From positions 909,115,009-909,179,008 of the forward strand of contig NC_081414.1 in the NCBI RefSeq assembly GCF_030272615.1: DNA of 64,000 nt, given 5' to 3'. Numbering within the stretch: position 1 is the stretch's first letter; every line of letters begins with the position of its first letter. Below the pieces are notes generated by a model, which had not been told where the DNA came from, did not search any database, and saw only the letters and a program-made list of their open reading frames with translations. Origin of the DNA: Cryptomeria japonica (taxonomy: Eukaryota > Streptophyta > Pinopsida > Cupressales > Cupressaceae). The position numbers were made by a program, and so were the translations under genes. Positions 9,801-22,260 of this stretch are shown here, one piece after another.

Positions 9801-11330
9801 ACATTACTAGAGGCTATTTAAGCTACTCCACCACATTTAACAATACAAGGGTTTGTAATCTAGGTTGTTTTCTTCTCTTGGAACCACTTTTCTCTATTTC
9901 TAGAGTGGTGAAACTAATACTTGCATTTCTAAATTCCTTCTAAAAGTAGCTTTATATTGCATTTTACTTTCTTGATTAGCATTCATCCTATTCTTCGAAT
10001 GGGTTTAATAATCTGATTGAACTTTAATGACTCTTGATGGAGAAGCATCATTACTAAACATTTTATCTTCTCCTTCCATCTAGGAGAAAAGTGCATGATT
10101 AGAGGTAATCTCCCTTCCTTCTCTAGGGACATACCCTGCACTTGATCAATTATGATAGCCTTTTTTACTCTTGGGGATTGATATCCAAAGGCAATTGCAT
10201 TAATTATGATTCCTTGAATATGTTGTTATCCTATTTTCTACTAAAGGTTACCCATTGGATAGTTTTGAGGCACATGTCCATCATTACATGGGAAGTGCCA
10301 TGACTTATCATCATCCACAATGTTATTTTGGCCAGCAACCAACTCTTTGTTTTGATATGGTAGTATTGTTTGCAATGGAATTGGTATGTAGTCTATCAGG
10401 TTGAAAGGTTGAACTTGATTTTCTTTCTACCCTCCTTGATATTGATTATAATGATACAAAGGCATTCTTCCCTAATAAATTTTATGATAAGGAGCTTCAA
10501 AGGCATAGCTTGCTACTTCTTTACTATAATAATATCATTTAAGAAGCTCTACAAGACACTCTTCTTGCCATTTCATCTTTTCTACAAGGGAGGATGACGT
10601 GGATGCACTTGTCTAAGCAAGAGGATACACCTACATAGAAGGGGCTGCTTGTGAAGTGATTGGGGCCTCTTCTTGCTGCAACATTGGAATTTCAAGGAAC
10701 ATAGGCATGGGTGGTCGAGGTGGGAGCTTTTTGGCATCTATCAAATTAGTCTCATCTCTTACCACTAGGTCATACACATTTAGGAGCATTTGACCTCCAA
10801 GTGACTAAATCATTACAACTATATTAGAGTTGAAATATTTTAAATAGAATACAACAACCATGTCTATTGGGGGTCAAGTTGTTATTGGAATCCTTTGCTA
10901 AATTTTGGGAAACAAATGATTAAAACCAACGATGAAGTCCTACGAGTCCCTGGTGATGGTAATTAGTTTTTGGAGCAGGGAAGATCTATCACCTTTCTCA
11001 TTGAATATTTCAAAGAAACTATCACCAAGTCGATCCCATGTACCAATTGAGTTTGGATGTAATGAGCGGTACCAATCAAGGGCTTTTCCCTTAAAAAATG
11101 CTACAAGCAGTCTTAAAGCCATGTTCTATTTAATCACAAGATGCATTGTGCATGCATCTACAACATCTTGGTGATGCCCAACTAATATTTTGAAATCTTC
11201 ATTCATGAAGATAGGAAGTGCTTTAAGAGGATCAGTGGAAATAGGATCCCACACAGCTAGAGGAGTGGTAGAATTAGTGGCTTGCCACTATTCCATGATG
11301 TGAAATCCCTAAGGGCTACCAGCGCAGCTA
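9800..11330 (-). pseudogene. gag: Minus-strand gypsy gag fragment
   Basis: Read right to left, 11122-10940 gives MALRLLVAFFKGKALDWYRS then a SIGTWDRLGDSFFEIF segment, the retrotransposon gag core (K-G-x-A-x-x-W-Y). Farther along the same strand a linker with PPRPPMPMFLEIPMLQQEE and a run of Tyr/Gln-rich sequence is interrupted by many stops. The upstream part (11300-11130) shows WDPISTDPLKALPIF. With the protease at 9476-9784 it forms one gag-pro remnant with no LTR detected. The assignment is good; internal boundaries are approximate. Confidence 0.82.
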
Positions 11331-11331
11331 T

Positions 11332-11476
11332 TTGAGCTTTTGCTGAAATGGGTCAAGTACTATTTATCGAGCTATAATGACCAATGGTGATAATAATTTG
11401 AGCTTTTGCTTTGCTTGTGCTAAAATAGGTCAAGTACTATTTGTCGAGCTATAGTAACCAAAGGTGATAATTATAA
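11332..11476 (+). repeat. Imperfect tandem duplication of about 70 bp
   Basis: The block with TTGAGCTTTTGCT, GGTCAAGTACTATTT and CGAGCTATA occurs twice in a row (about 11332-11396 and 11397-11476), the second with a few extra bases. It lies at the upstream edge of the minus-strand gag remnant. Confidence 0.65.
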
Positions 11477-11649
11477 TCTTGGATTTTGCGCTACTAGTGA
11501 CCTTATAATGGGTCTCTAGCTCAAAAACTTGTACCAATAAGAGCTAATCCAAAAGCTTGAATACACATGGAAAAGTAGATTAAAGTGGGATTTTGTTCAT
11601 TTCCATTCCTTGAGAACTAATCCACCTGTAATTACAATATTCTATGGAT

Positions 11650-11960
11650 TTAATCATGTGCTCTAATTCGATGAATTGGAAAAGAGTGTTTTGACTCAGA
11701 ATCGTAGAAAGGGATTGGGGAGAGAAATGAGTTTTCATCATACTGTGCTGATGCTTATATCCATGAAAATTTTGGCTGGTTCAATAGCAATTCCGAGTCG
11801 TTTCTTTGTTTAACGTTAAATCTGTGTCGACACGAATTATAGCCACTACCACCGACGCTACAAGACATATATGATGCGTCTGCACTTTTATCTTTGTTTT
11901 CATTTGTGCTTTCAAATCAGGTTACTGAGAAAACCGACCCAATCTTTTATTAATAAATCA
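11650..11960 (+). pseudogene. Exon-like fragment, copy A (frameshifted)
   Basis: Clearly homologous at DNA level to 47404-47690. The encoded stretch starts LEKSVLTQNRRKGLGRE, but relative to copy B a deletion of about 4 bp near 11750 shifts the frame. The end (CATATATGATGCGTCTGCACTTTTATC) is nearly identical in both copies. I do not recognise the protein. The copy is followed by the same AT-rich repeat as copy B, so the two seem to have moved or been duplicated together. Confidence 0.6.
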
Positions 11961-13029
11961 GTCAGCTTGAGTGTGATTAAGTTATTCCGTATATATATAA
12001 TTGTCATATTTATATTTAAACAAGTTTATGAAAAAGATGTTAAGAATATCCTTTATGAGGTGTAGGTTTAAAAAAATTATTATATTATATAAATATTTAT
12101 TATATTATATTAATTTTATAGATAATTTATTCTTATAGATCTATTAATATTATTTTTTGTTTTTATATTATATTGTCATATGTTATTGGCACTTTCTGAT
12201 TGTATTTCTATTATCATTGTTATTATTATATGATTTTTAAATTATTACTATTTTATCTTACCTTATCTTATCTTATCTTTTCTTTAAATTAAATTTGGTA
12301 AATAAAAAATGTGTAATATCTACATATCTATATATATGAAAAGTATTTCATATTTCATTATTTTATGAAAAAGCTTAATAAATGTTTAAATTTTAAATTT
12401 CAAGAGTATATTTTTTTAATAAATCATAGTTAAAAATTCATAATAAATATAAATTAAGGATTTTTCTCTAGAATTTTTTTTTTTTTTGCCTTTAAAAAAA
12501 GTAGTAATAATTAATTATAGATATGTCAATTGAAGAGCAAAATTTTCTAATATTTAATCTATTATGAAATATGCCATCAACAAAATTAAATAAATGTTAG
12601 AGTCTATTTTGATATTGGATAGTATCAAATATTTCTCAAGACTTGACCAAATATATCTATCTTAAATGTCAATTTTTGAATATGAAACATTTTAGCATCA
12701 AACCATTTCCTAGACTTTTATTTATTGTCAAAGGAAAGAACTATGTGTGAATAAAATAGAATGGAATTAAATATATTTCACAATAATTATATAATTTAAT
12801 ATTATTTTTGTTAATTAAGTATATCATCAAATTATATTTTTGCAATCATTATCAATTAATTATTTTGAAAGACACACATCTTTGTAGAGAAATAAAAATA
12901 TTATATGAACATCTAATGCCAAACAATATTTTTACTTATTTATTCTTATAACTCTAAAACATTTGTTACAATTTTCTCAATTTTATGAATGAATAGATAT
13001 TAATTATTTTCATATATTTATCATAACAT
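11961..13029. repeat. AT-rich repeat block, single unit
   Basis: There is no coding signal. The stretch with GTGTAATATCTACATATC, then AAAAGTATTTCATATTTCATTATTTTATGAAAAAGC, and ATAAATCATAGTTAAAAATTCA (about 12300-12480) recurs at 47.8-48.4 kb and 53.9-55.2 kb. The LINE at 13043 is inserted in it. The 13-bp target duplication (13030-13042) is its last intact piece on this side. Confidence 0.7.
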
Positions 13030-13042
13030 ATAATCTATATGT
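13030..13042 (+). repeat. LINE target-site duplication, left copy
   Basis: ATAATCTATATGT, identical to 27917-27929, lies immediately 5' of the ORF1 leader. Confidence 0.8.
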
Positions 13043-13091
13043 TATGACAAGATGCGAGAGTGAGAGAAGGGAGTGACTTTGAATTTGAACA

Positions 13092-14755
13092 TTGGATAGG
13101 GCGAGAAACCCTGCAATGGACAGGCAAACCAGGGGGAGAGCGAAAAGGATGAATCCTAGGACTGCCATGATTCCTTTGAGTCGAATGCAAAGGACCTGGC
13201 AGATGGGGACCCACAAGCTGGTGACAAGCCTCTCGATCCTGATGGGGGGAATGGAGAATCACGTGTTGGAGACAGCCCAAGGCAGGGACCTATTCAAAGG
13301 GATGACGGTCAGTCGTGGAAAGTCCTCGCTCCCTCCAGTTCATAATATCTTAGAACCAAAAAAGGGTAGATTTGCTATTGAAGTTCTAGACCCAGTGATT
13401 GAGCATAATATTAACCTTATGGCAATGACTCAGGTTGGAAATTTTTTGGGCCCAAGGGCGAATATTGATGTTGTTAGGGCATTTGCAAAACAAAAATGGG
13501 TGCTTAAAGGTCAAGTGGAGATCACTGCTATGTCTAAAGGTGTGCTGTCGATGGCCTTTTAATGTAAGGAAGATATGTTGAGGGTGCTTTGTGATGGTCC
13601 TTGGTTGATTGGAAAATCAACACTTGCCTTGCAAAAATGGTCGCCTAAGATGGACCTAAATGAATCCTTTTTTGTACAAGATCCTCTTTGGGTCAGACTG
13701 TCGGGTCTTCCCCTAGAGTTCTAGGTTGAAGATGTCTTTAAAGGAATCACCATCTCCTTTGTGGAACTCTTATCTATGGATCCTATCACAACAGCTAGAA
13801 GAAGACTTACCTTTTCTAGGATTTGTGTGTGAGTTATGCAAGGCACGGATATGGCCTTATCCATCGAGATTAACTCTAGATTGGGGAAATGGAACCAACC
13901 TTTGGAATATGAAAGTGACCCTTTTTCTTGTTTTCACTGCAAAAAAATAGGGCATACGGCTAGAAAATGCCCTCTTCAGGCGATCAAAGAGAAAGAGAAG
14001 AAAGACAAGACAATGCAATGGAAAGCAAAAATCCCTATTAAGCAACCTGAGATTGCTGAAAAAAGAGAAAAAGATAGAAGAAGCCTAGAGTGTGATCATC
14101 CCTGACACCTTCGAGAAACAAGGGAACATTAATCTGGAAAACCCAGAAAAACTTTTACTTGAAGAAGGGAAAGAGGATCAAATAGGCAAAGACGAGAGAG
14201 AATGACAAGACACCAATCAGGATGAACAACGAAGTGATAATCTGGAAGATGGAGAAATACAGGTGGTGTTACAAACCAAGGAGGAAGCAGATTCAAATCA
14301 CATTATGGAAAACACCATCAGGGATGACCCTAGACTCTACTATGAGGAATCCCATAAGTGTTTGATCCTTGGAGGAATCTCGTCATTAGAATCACAACAA
14401 TCGGTGGAGATGGTGAAATCTACCTTCCAACAGTCTCCAACGACCTCACTGCTCAATATAAGTTCTAAGTGGGCTGAGTTTAATGATGTCAAGTAGAAGA
14501 CAACCACCTAGAACATCCAAGAGGAAGATTGCTAGATAAGCAAAGTAGCAGATCGAAAGAAAGTGGGAAAAAGGGGACCAAAATATACCCATCAAGCTAC
14601 TCCAATCAAGACAAGAAACTGGACCAAAGCCAATATGGGTTTTAACCCCTTTCCTCCTGGGAGGAAAAAAGCAAGCTAGATTAGAGATCAAGAGACAAGC
14701 AAGAATATAATAGATGGTACTCAAATGACCATCCATGAGGTATGTTCCCTAGTTA
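13092..14755 (+). pseudogene. LINE ORF1, nucleic-acid-binding protein, broken
   Basis: ORF1 proteins bind LINE RNA in the ribonucleoprotein. The frame from 13092 carries, at about residue 118 on, a DUF4283-like segment (AFAKQKWVLKGQVEI; after a TAA at 13561, VLCDGPWLIGKSTLALQKWSP and WVRLSGLPLEF). A TAG and a frameshift near 13722-13800 follow. A CCHC knuckle, CFHCKKIGHTARKC, is intact at about 13928-13970 in the frame 13836-14105. The rest is a Lys/Glu-rich tail with stops up to about 14755, just before the ORF2 start. Identification is firm. The start codon is chosen as the first ATG of the open frame. Confidence 0.8.
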
Positions 14756-14759
14756 GAAA

Positions 14760-15480
14760 ATGAAAATTATATCATGGAATATACATGGATTGAATAGTCC
14801 ACATAAACATGATGTTCTTATAAATTTAGTTAGAGAACATAAACCGAACATTTTTCTTATCCAAGAAACTAAAATGACTAAAGAGAAAGTTGAGAAGATT
14901 AAGCTTTTTAAGGATGGGGGAGTTTTAGGAGGTATCCCAGATGGTGCTTTTGGGGGCATTGTCATTTTCTATAATCTAAGGCGGGTTATTGGGGTGCCTG
15001 TTAAGCAGGATAATAATTTGGCCTTTATTAGGTTTCATAATTTAGGGGATGGTACCTCATGGCTTCTAACTATTATTTATGCCCCCAATAATAGACTTGG
15101 TAGAAGTAAATTTTGGAAGAAGCTGGAGGCTATTCAGTCTCTTTATAAGGATGAAATGTGGATGGTTATGGGGGACTTCAATACCTCTCTTCGTGACAAC
15201 GATAAGTTTGGAGGTGTCCCCTCTCAGTTAGATAGTAGAATGGATATTTTGAACTATATCAACAACTAGGGTCTGCATGATATTTCTCTCCAAGGTGCAA
15301 ATTTTACCTAGACCAACCAGAGGGCGACAGAAGATCTTATTCAAGTCAGACTTGGCAGGGCCAATATTTCTAATGAGTGGTTTAACCATTATTAGTGCTC
15401 CTTATCGGCAATTTCTAGGATTGTTTCTGACCATTTTCCTGTGGTTTTTTTGCTAAGAATATAAGTGTTAAAAGAAACTT
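14760..15480 (+). pseudogene. LINE ORF2 endonuclease domain
   Basis: The apurinic-type endonuclease nicks target DNA to prime reverse transcription. The ORF2 start is the ATG at 14760 (MKIISWNIHGLNS), placed directly after the ORF1 stop region. Catalytic motifs are present: N in SWNIHGL, E in LIQETKM, D and N in VMGDFNTSL, and SDHFPVV at about 15426-15445. In-frame TAG codons occur at about 15268 and 15310, with further stops after. All core endonuclease residues look intact even though the frame is broken. Confidence 0.88.
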
Positions 15481-16827
15481 CCCATTTAGATTTGAAAGGA
15501 TGTGGTTGGACCATCCTAACCTTGAGAAGGCCATTGAGAAGTGTAACATCAAAGGTACCACAATTTATAGAATGGCTAAAAAATTAAGGTATGTAAAAGA
15601 TAATATAAAAAAATGGAATAAGGAAGTTTTCGGAGATCTTTTTTCTGCCAAATCCAAAACCTAGCTTGAGATTAAGGAAATGTAGGATAAAATCCAAACC
15701 AGTGGATATAATGAAGTGCTTGTGAAGTATCATAAGATTATCAGAAGAGAAGAAGAGTTTTGAAAACAGTGGTCTAGATCTCTATGGCTTAAAGTTGGGG
15801 ATAGCAATACGAGGTTCTTCCATATAACTTTTGTTAAACATAAGCCTGCAAATAGGATCTCTAAGCTGAGAATTGGGAGAATGAAACTAGGAAGGACAAT
15901 GAGATTGAGAATGAAGCCAGGAATTTTTTCATTTCTCTTCTCTCAACGGATCATGGTCTTGATGATCATTCTCAGAGAGCCCTCTTAGAGACCATTCCTT
16001 CTATCATTAATGATATTCAGAATAAGGCTTTGGTAGCCATCCCCTCTGAGGAGGAAGTTAAGAAAATGGGTTTCTCATGTAATGGCAATAAAGTCCCAGG
16101 CCTAGATGACTTTTTGTTATTCTTCTTTCAAGCCTTTTGGAACATCCTCAATTGTGATGTGGTTAAAGGCATGCAAGAATGTTTTGGTTCTGATTCCCAA
16201 ATGTCCTGGGGCTGATTCTATGGATAAGTACCATCCGATAAGCTTATGAAATTATTTCTATAAAATTATCTCTAAGGTGGTTATCGACAGACTGCTAATG
16301 ATTCATCCATCTATAATTTCTCCCCAACAAAGTGGCTTCGTTCCAAGCAGACAAATCCTTGACTCTATCATTGATATTCATGAAAAAATGCATTCATTGG
16401 TGGAATCGAAGAAAAAGGCTTCCTGATGAAGTTGGACTTGTTTAAAGCCTATGATCATGTCAATTGGAGCTTCTTGGGTAAGGTGCTTAGTGATTTTGGC
16501 TTATGTGCTAGGTTTATTCAGTTGATTGAACAACTTATCTTGACCCCTTCTTTCTCTATCATTATGAATGGTGTGCCTTCCCCCTTCTTTAAAACTTCTA
16601 GGGGCATCAGGCAGGGGGATCCCATCTCCCCTATTCTCTTCATTATTCTGGCTGAATGTCTGGGTAGATTTATTAGCAAATCTATTTCTCAAGGGCTTCT
16701 TTTGGGAATCTCTCCCTCTTCTGGTTTCAAAGCCTATACCCACCAACAATTTGTTGATGGTACCATCTTAATGGGTACTTCATCGATCAAAGAAGCATCC
16801 ATTATGAAGAACCTCCTCAATACTTAT
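15481..16827 (+). pseudogene. LINE ORF2 reverse transcriptase, 5' part
   Basis: RT motifs are spread over several frames. KVPGLDDF (usual KAPGPDGF) is near 16096; QQSGFVPSRQILDS near 16330; MKLDLFKAYDHVNW with the first catalytic Asp at 16426; SRGIRQGDPISPILF near 16600; and FVDGTILMG at about 16750 where the family has F-A-D-D-T, so one catalytic Asp is replaced by Gly. The frame is open from 16426 to the insertion point. It is cut at 16828 by a solo LTR with CTTAT duplication and resumes at 18318 with SSASGQMINW. Confidence 0.88.
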
Positions 16828-18312
16828 TGATGCTCTACAAAATGAACAATGTTAGACTAAAACCTGTGGTCGTATAACACACAAAAACATAGAAACAGAG
16901 ACAAATGTTAGTGTTAATCAACCAAAAACTAGTCTAAGCAGGCATACCAAAAGAGACACTAAAAACATGTTGAAATATTTAACTATGGAAGCAAATACAA
17001 CAAGGCATCTCCAAATGCCTTCTACCATTCTCTTAGCTCCTTCTCCCTTGTTCCTCTCCTCTTCAAGTTCCAAATTAGTGTAGCTCTCAGCAGCTTTTTG
17101 CACTATGGATGCCTTATGAAGATTTAAGATTGAAATGATGATTAATCTAAAATGTTATGCAAATGTGAATAAGAGCTAAAACAAGAGACTATCTAATTAG
17201 CTAGTGTTGATTTTAAACCAAAAGAGTGAAAATGATTGATTTATGCTAAATGCTCTCTAAAAATGACTATAATGTAAATGCATACAAGTTTTCAGGATCT
17301 GGATTATGAAGAAATGGGCTCTATTTATAGGAAAAAGGAGCAATGGATGGTTGAGATTGAGTAATCTCAATAAGGGTCAGGATTGAATGATATTCAATCC
17401 ATGTGAGGGCTTTCAAACCAATCCTAGGAAGACAAGTGTCAACATGAGATGAGTTGAGAGGAGAGGGAATAAGCATTAAATGCCTAACATGACCTGAGAG
17501 TTAACTTGGGAGGTAAGGTTAAGGTTTGGTTGAGTGAATAAATTCATTTCCAAAGAATAATGTTTTTATCCAATGGATAAACTCTTGTGCAAAGGTTAAA
17601 GGGATAACAATGGTCAAAGCAATAAATGCTTGAGGAGACACATGGGTTACATGAGGGTTGAGTTTAGGGGTTAAAGTCCCTAACCATGGGTGCAAGTGGA
17701 TTTATCTATAAACGGTTATGTAAAAGCCATTAATGGTCATGTAAGAGCCATTAGTGGTTTGGAAGACTTTATAGGTTGGCTTGTTGGACACATAAAGCAT
17801 TAAATGCTTTTCAAAGACTTTTTGAGTCTTTGAGAAGTGACTCCAAGTTGCTTAGGAATGTGACAATAATTAGGGGATGGATTAGGCTAATTAGGAAGGG
17901 GTTAGAAGAATCTAGAAGGGGACTAGGATTGCAAGTGGGTTTGGTGGGTGAGAGAAAATAGGATTTTTATTAAAATAAAATTCATTTATTTCAAAAAATA
18001 GGTGCAAGTTGCATTTTTAGGAGAATGCAAGTGGGGTGGATTTAATGATTTAAATAAATGTTTTATTTAATTTATTTAAAAGAGGAAAAGGGGATTAAAT
18101 TGAATAAATAGAGTTTATTCATTTAATTGATTGTGAATTTGGTTTAATGCATTAATTAAAATAAATTGAATAATTTATTTAATTAATAGGAGAATGTTTG
18201 AAGATGAATTAATTAAATGTTAATTTAATTAACTGTTGGCTAGTGGGTTTTTTTTAATTAAATAAATAGCAAATATTCATTTAATTAAAATGGACAGATT
18301 TATGTGACTACA
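16828..18312 (-). mobile_element. Solo LTR (1485 bp) inserted in the LINE RT
   Basis: The insert begins TGATGCTCTAC and ends TGTGACTACA, flanked by CTTAT at 16823-16827 and 18313-18317. Removing it plus one duplication restores the LINE reading frame across the site. It has TG...CA ends and no interior, hence a solo LTR. A good TATA match exists on the minus strand (CCTATAAATAG, about 17319-17329), so I favour minus orientation. The right third is AT-rich with repeated ATTTAATTAA-like tracts. The family does not match the other LTRs here. Confidence 0.88.
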
Positions 18313-18317
18313 CTTAT

Positions 18318-18900
18318 AGTTCTGCCTCAGGTCAAATGATTAATTGGAACAATGTTTGTAAACCGAAAAAGGTGGGGGGTCTGGGTTTAAGAAATATTAG
18401 AACCTTGAACAAGACTCTTCTAGCCAAACAAATTTGGAGAATATATTAGGGAAATGGAGAGTGGAATGATATATGGAAGGCTAATTACTTACGTGTGGTT
18501 CCTCCCATGGAAGATTTCCTTGCCTCTGATCAGGTACCAAGTGGCTCTTCTATTCAGAACAGTGTTATCCATGCTAAAGGTATTGTTAGTTTAGGCAATG
18601 TCTGGGCCATAGGTAATGGCAGGAAGGTGGATTTTTGGGATGATGCTTAGATTGGAGGAGCCCCTCTCAATAATTGTACCTCTCAGATGATCATCCAGAC
18701 TTGTAAGGAGAAGTTCAGTGTTGAATTTGCTGACTATTGGAGAGAACAAAAGTGGGTGGACCTCCGCTCTACTTATCCCAACCTAAAGCAGGTAAACTTA
18801 ATTATCAACCATGCAATTTAAAAAACCACAAGGGAAGACAACATGGTGTGGAGCAGTACCTCTTCAGGGATTTATTATGTGACGTTTGTTGTCCTTATGT
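18318..18900 (+). pseudogene. LINE ORF2 thumb and connection region, internally deleted
   Basis: Coding resumes after the solo LTR with SASGQMINWN, then passes directly to KPKKVGGLGLRNIRTLNKTLLAKQIWR. In the second LINE of this window the equivalent blocks (SGAKISQTKS and KKELGGLGLKDL) lie about 390 nt apart, so roughly 370 nt are missing here. The following segment (VWAIGNGRKVDFWDDA, then stops) is the usual LINE region before the zinc-finger domain. After 18800 the frame is badly damaged. Confidence 0.75.
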
Positions 18901-19009
18901 TGGCTCAGTCTCAAGACCCTAGCCCCTGCTAGGCTAGGGCCTAGCATCCAGGTTTGACTCCTAAAATTAATATCTTTTTAATGGATTCTTTTGCAAAATA
19001 ATATACTAA

Positions 19010-19969
19010 CCACTGATAACTTGAGAAAGAGGGGTTTCTGCATCCCCAACAGATGTTATCTTTTTCACAATGATGAGGAATATGTGAACCACATTTTTAT
19101 ACACTGTCCTTATGTTCAACCTATCTAGGCTATGTTTTTTCAACATTGGGGTTTGAATTGGGTTTTCCCAGAGGAGATTCAAGACTGTTTTAGGAGTTGG
19201 GATTGCATTACTAGTAATCCGACCATAAGATATTTATGGAAGTTTTCCTTTCCACATATCCTCTGGGGTATATGGAAAGAGAGGAATAATAGAATCTTCG
19301 GGAATGATATTAAGCCCTCTCAGGTGGTGTGGGCCAAGATAAAATACAATTGTGTTGAGAATGTGATGGCTAGGGGAGACCATTACTGCAATAGTAAGGA
19401 GGAATTTGATGTTCTCAAGAGCTGGAACATCCCAGCCTACATGGACACCAACACCAACCAAATCAAAAGAAGTATGTGTATTTGGTCTTTTCCCCCTAAT
19501 TCTTGGTTTAAGGATAACTTCGATGGGGCTACTAAAGGTAACCCAAGGCCAACTAGTTATGGTGGAGTTATTCGGAATGGTGTTGGATTTTGTATTGGGG
19601 CGGTGGCCTTACCCTTGGGGATTCAAACTAATCATCCTATTGAATCTATGGGCGCCCTCAAAACTATCAAATTAGCATATAACTTGAGTGTCAAAGTGTT
19701 ATCACTGGAGGGGGATTCTAAAAACATTATCAATTGCCTCGTGGATGATTAAAAATATCATCAATTCTGCCAGGGAGTTGCTTGAGGGGTTTGATCGGTG
19801 CTACATTTCTCATGATTACAGAGAGGCCAACATGTGTGCTGACTGGGCCACCAATGAGGCAGTACAGAGTGAGAAAATCAAGATCTGGAATAGCGAGGGG
19901 GAGCTCCCTCATGTGGCACGTGACATCTTAATTTATGAAATATATCATGGTAAGGAAGGCCTGATTTGA
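19010..19969 (+). pseudogene. LINE ORF2 zf-RVT and RNase H domains
   Basis: The zf-RVT remnant reads LRKRGFCIPNRC then NHIFIHCPYVQ (19020-19120). A TAG at 19126 precedes the open frame 19132-19752. RNase H lies at about residues 120-200 of that frame: WFKDNFDGATKGNP (first Asp), PIESMGALKTIKLAY (Glu), LEGDSKNIINCL (Asp). A frameshift near 19745 moves the C-terminus (REANMCADWATNEA) into the frame that ends at 19969 (TGA). The RNase H acidic residues look intact. ORF2 ends here. Confidence 0.87.
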
Positions 19970-20235
19970 AATCATTTCCTGAGATGATAGGGGAGGTCGT
20001 GGCAGCTGGAGTCGATTTTGTATGCAGCTGAGAAGGAGCTACATTAATAATTGTTGGATCAGCTCGCATGATTTATGGGTTCTTTTTTCCTTATCAAGCA
20101 GAAGCATTAGAAATATCCATTGGCTTCTAGTGGTTTCTTCCCTCTTAATTAGAAAGTCCATAGCGAAGAGAGGTATTTGCAGGAAATCACAGTTGACAAA
20201 TATCGATAACAAAATAGGTGGAAATCACAAGAGAA
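19970..20235 (+). other. Spacer between LINE ORF2 and ORF3
   Basis: About 265 bp with no coding signal that I can name. It could hold a translation re-initiation or internal promoter signal for ORF3, but nothing specific is visible. Confidence 0.4.
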
Positions 20236-21425
20236 TGGAGGCAACCACTATTGATAAATAGAGGGACCGTCCTCAGGTCTGGGTTGTACTGCAAGCAGCC
20301 AATATGACTGATTTATGGAGAGAATGAAAGAGAAATGACCAAAAATTACAAGAATTTTCAAAAAGGGTTGGAATAAAGGCACATTGACCATTGGCATCAG
20401 GAAGGTCAAAGTGAATGAAACCATGATCTCTGAGGCTATAGGTCTTTCGATGGACAACATCAAGTTCTATAGGGATAGGAAGCTTTTAGATGCTACAGTG
20501 AAGAAATTTCCTAAGGATGAGGAGGAGAAAGCCAAATTGGTGAAGGGAAGCCATACTTACTACTTGCCGAAGGTAATTAAGTTGATTTGGCGACAAGTTT
20601 TGCTTTCTATTATAGATTTTATCACATTAGATGGGAAATTTACTAGGGTTTACAACTATCATTTTGTTATTCTTAACCATTTTTGGTATAAAGAGAAAAT
20701 TTCCATTCCATATTATTTGTTCTATGCCCTAAATGCTAGGATAAAGGATGTTATTTCCAACCCCAAAACCATTCTTTCTATGCATGAGGGTCTGATGGTG
20801 ATTTTGTATAATCACATCAAGAATACCACCGTCCATCTGAACATTGCAAAGGTTTCTGAGTTGGAAGAGGAATTGGAAGACTCAGATGATGATGATGGTG
20901 AAGGCTATGACATGGAAGCTGAGGCAGAGGAAGACCCCCAAATCATTGGGTCGAGCAAGATAAGAAAAAAAATAAGGCAAGAGCAACATAGAAAAGGGTC
21001 GGCCAGAAGGAAGCAGAAGGGGGAGGATGATGGTAGCTAGTATGAGGAGGAAGATGAGACTGATGACAACATGGAGACTAATAGCGAGGAGGTCCAAATC
21101 CTCTCGAGCCAGAAGCAGAAAAGGAAAACTCTGAAAATTGAGGAAGTGGGAGCCAAGAATTGTTCACCTTTCATGACTGGTTCTAAAGATAAGGGTCTGG
21201 CTAGGGAGGACATCATCATGAAAGAAGATTAGAGTTCTGATGTCATAGAGGTGGGTCTCGAGGTGAATTTGGATCCTACAGGAGACAAGGCCCAGGAAGG
21301 CTCTCATCTGGATATTGACCTTTGCATAAAAAATGGCATGGACAACTCCAACAAGGTTTTCCTCTGGGTTTAGAAGGAAATTATAGGCATACAAGCCAAG
21401 CAAACCCAGGAAGCTAGCAAAATTT

Positions 21426-22216
21426 TGTTGGCATTCTACACTCTAGTGAGAAATGATGGTGTTGTTATTGATGGCAACCTACTGGAAACCTTGTGGCATT
21501 CATCTGGTAAATCACTGGTAGGCACCGGCACCAGTAGACACTTCACTGACAGCGGCAAGAATATATACTGACACCCCAGCCGACAGGAATAAACTTTTGT
21601 TTATTGTATTTAATTGTAAATATCTTTTGTAAAGATGACATGGCATATTGTAATAAAATCATAAATGTATGAGATCTTGTAAATCATTTTGAAAGAAAAA
21701 ATGATGTATGTATGACATATATGGTAGAAGTGATGAGCGAATATTAAGGCAGATTTTGTATAAGGTTTATGGTTATAGTATGAGCTTAAACCGATATTGA
21801 ACCTGGCATAGTAGATGTTGAATTGTAGCAGTACATTATATTGGATTTTCATAATCCATTTGTAAGTTAGTGAAACTTCCATTTTGTGATTGAGTAGTGA
21901 GCTCTAGGCAGTTGGCCTTCCTGCATGTGTAGGCCCCTCATTGTAAGTAATATCCATTCATTGGCCACTGAGTAAATATTGTGGGTCACAAATCCCACCA
22001 AGGTTTTTCCCACACTAGATTTCCTCGTTAAACATCTTGTGTTATGGTGTGTTTTCTATGTTGTCTTTACTATTCCTATTTACTGCATTAATTCTTGTTT
22101 ACCGGTACACTGTTTTGGAATGCAAAATACTTAATAAGGTTAAATATTCTGTTAACCGGTTAGATACTAGTTCACCCCCCCTCTCAGTATCTTTGGGACT
22201 ATCATTAATCCTAACA
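21426..22216 (+). repeat. 5' LTR of the pol-less element
   Basis: It starts TGTTGGCATTCTACAC and ends ATCCTAACA. Near its end are CCCACCAAGGTTTTTCCCACAC and a 7-C run (22175-22181) within TTCACCCCCCCTCTCAGT, features shared with the other copia-type LTRs in the window. Confidence 0.92.
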
Positions 22217-22218
22217 AT

Positions 22219-22230
22219 TGGTATCAGAGC
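22219..22230 (+). other. Primer-binding site, initiator tRNA-Met
   Basis: TGGTATCAGAGC lies two bases after the LTR end, a perfect match to the usual plant initiator tRNA-Met primer site. Confidence 0.93.
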
Positions 22231-22260
22231 CTATTCCTCTATTTTTAAAAGTCTCACAGC

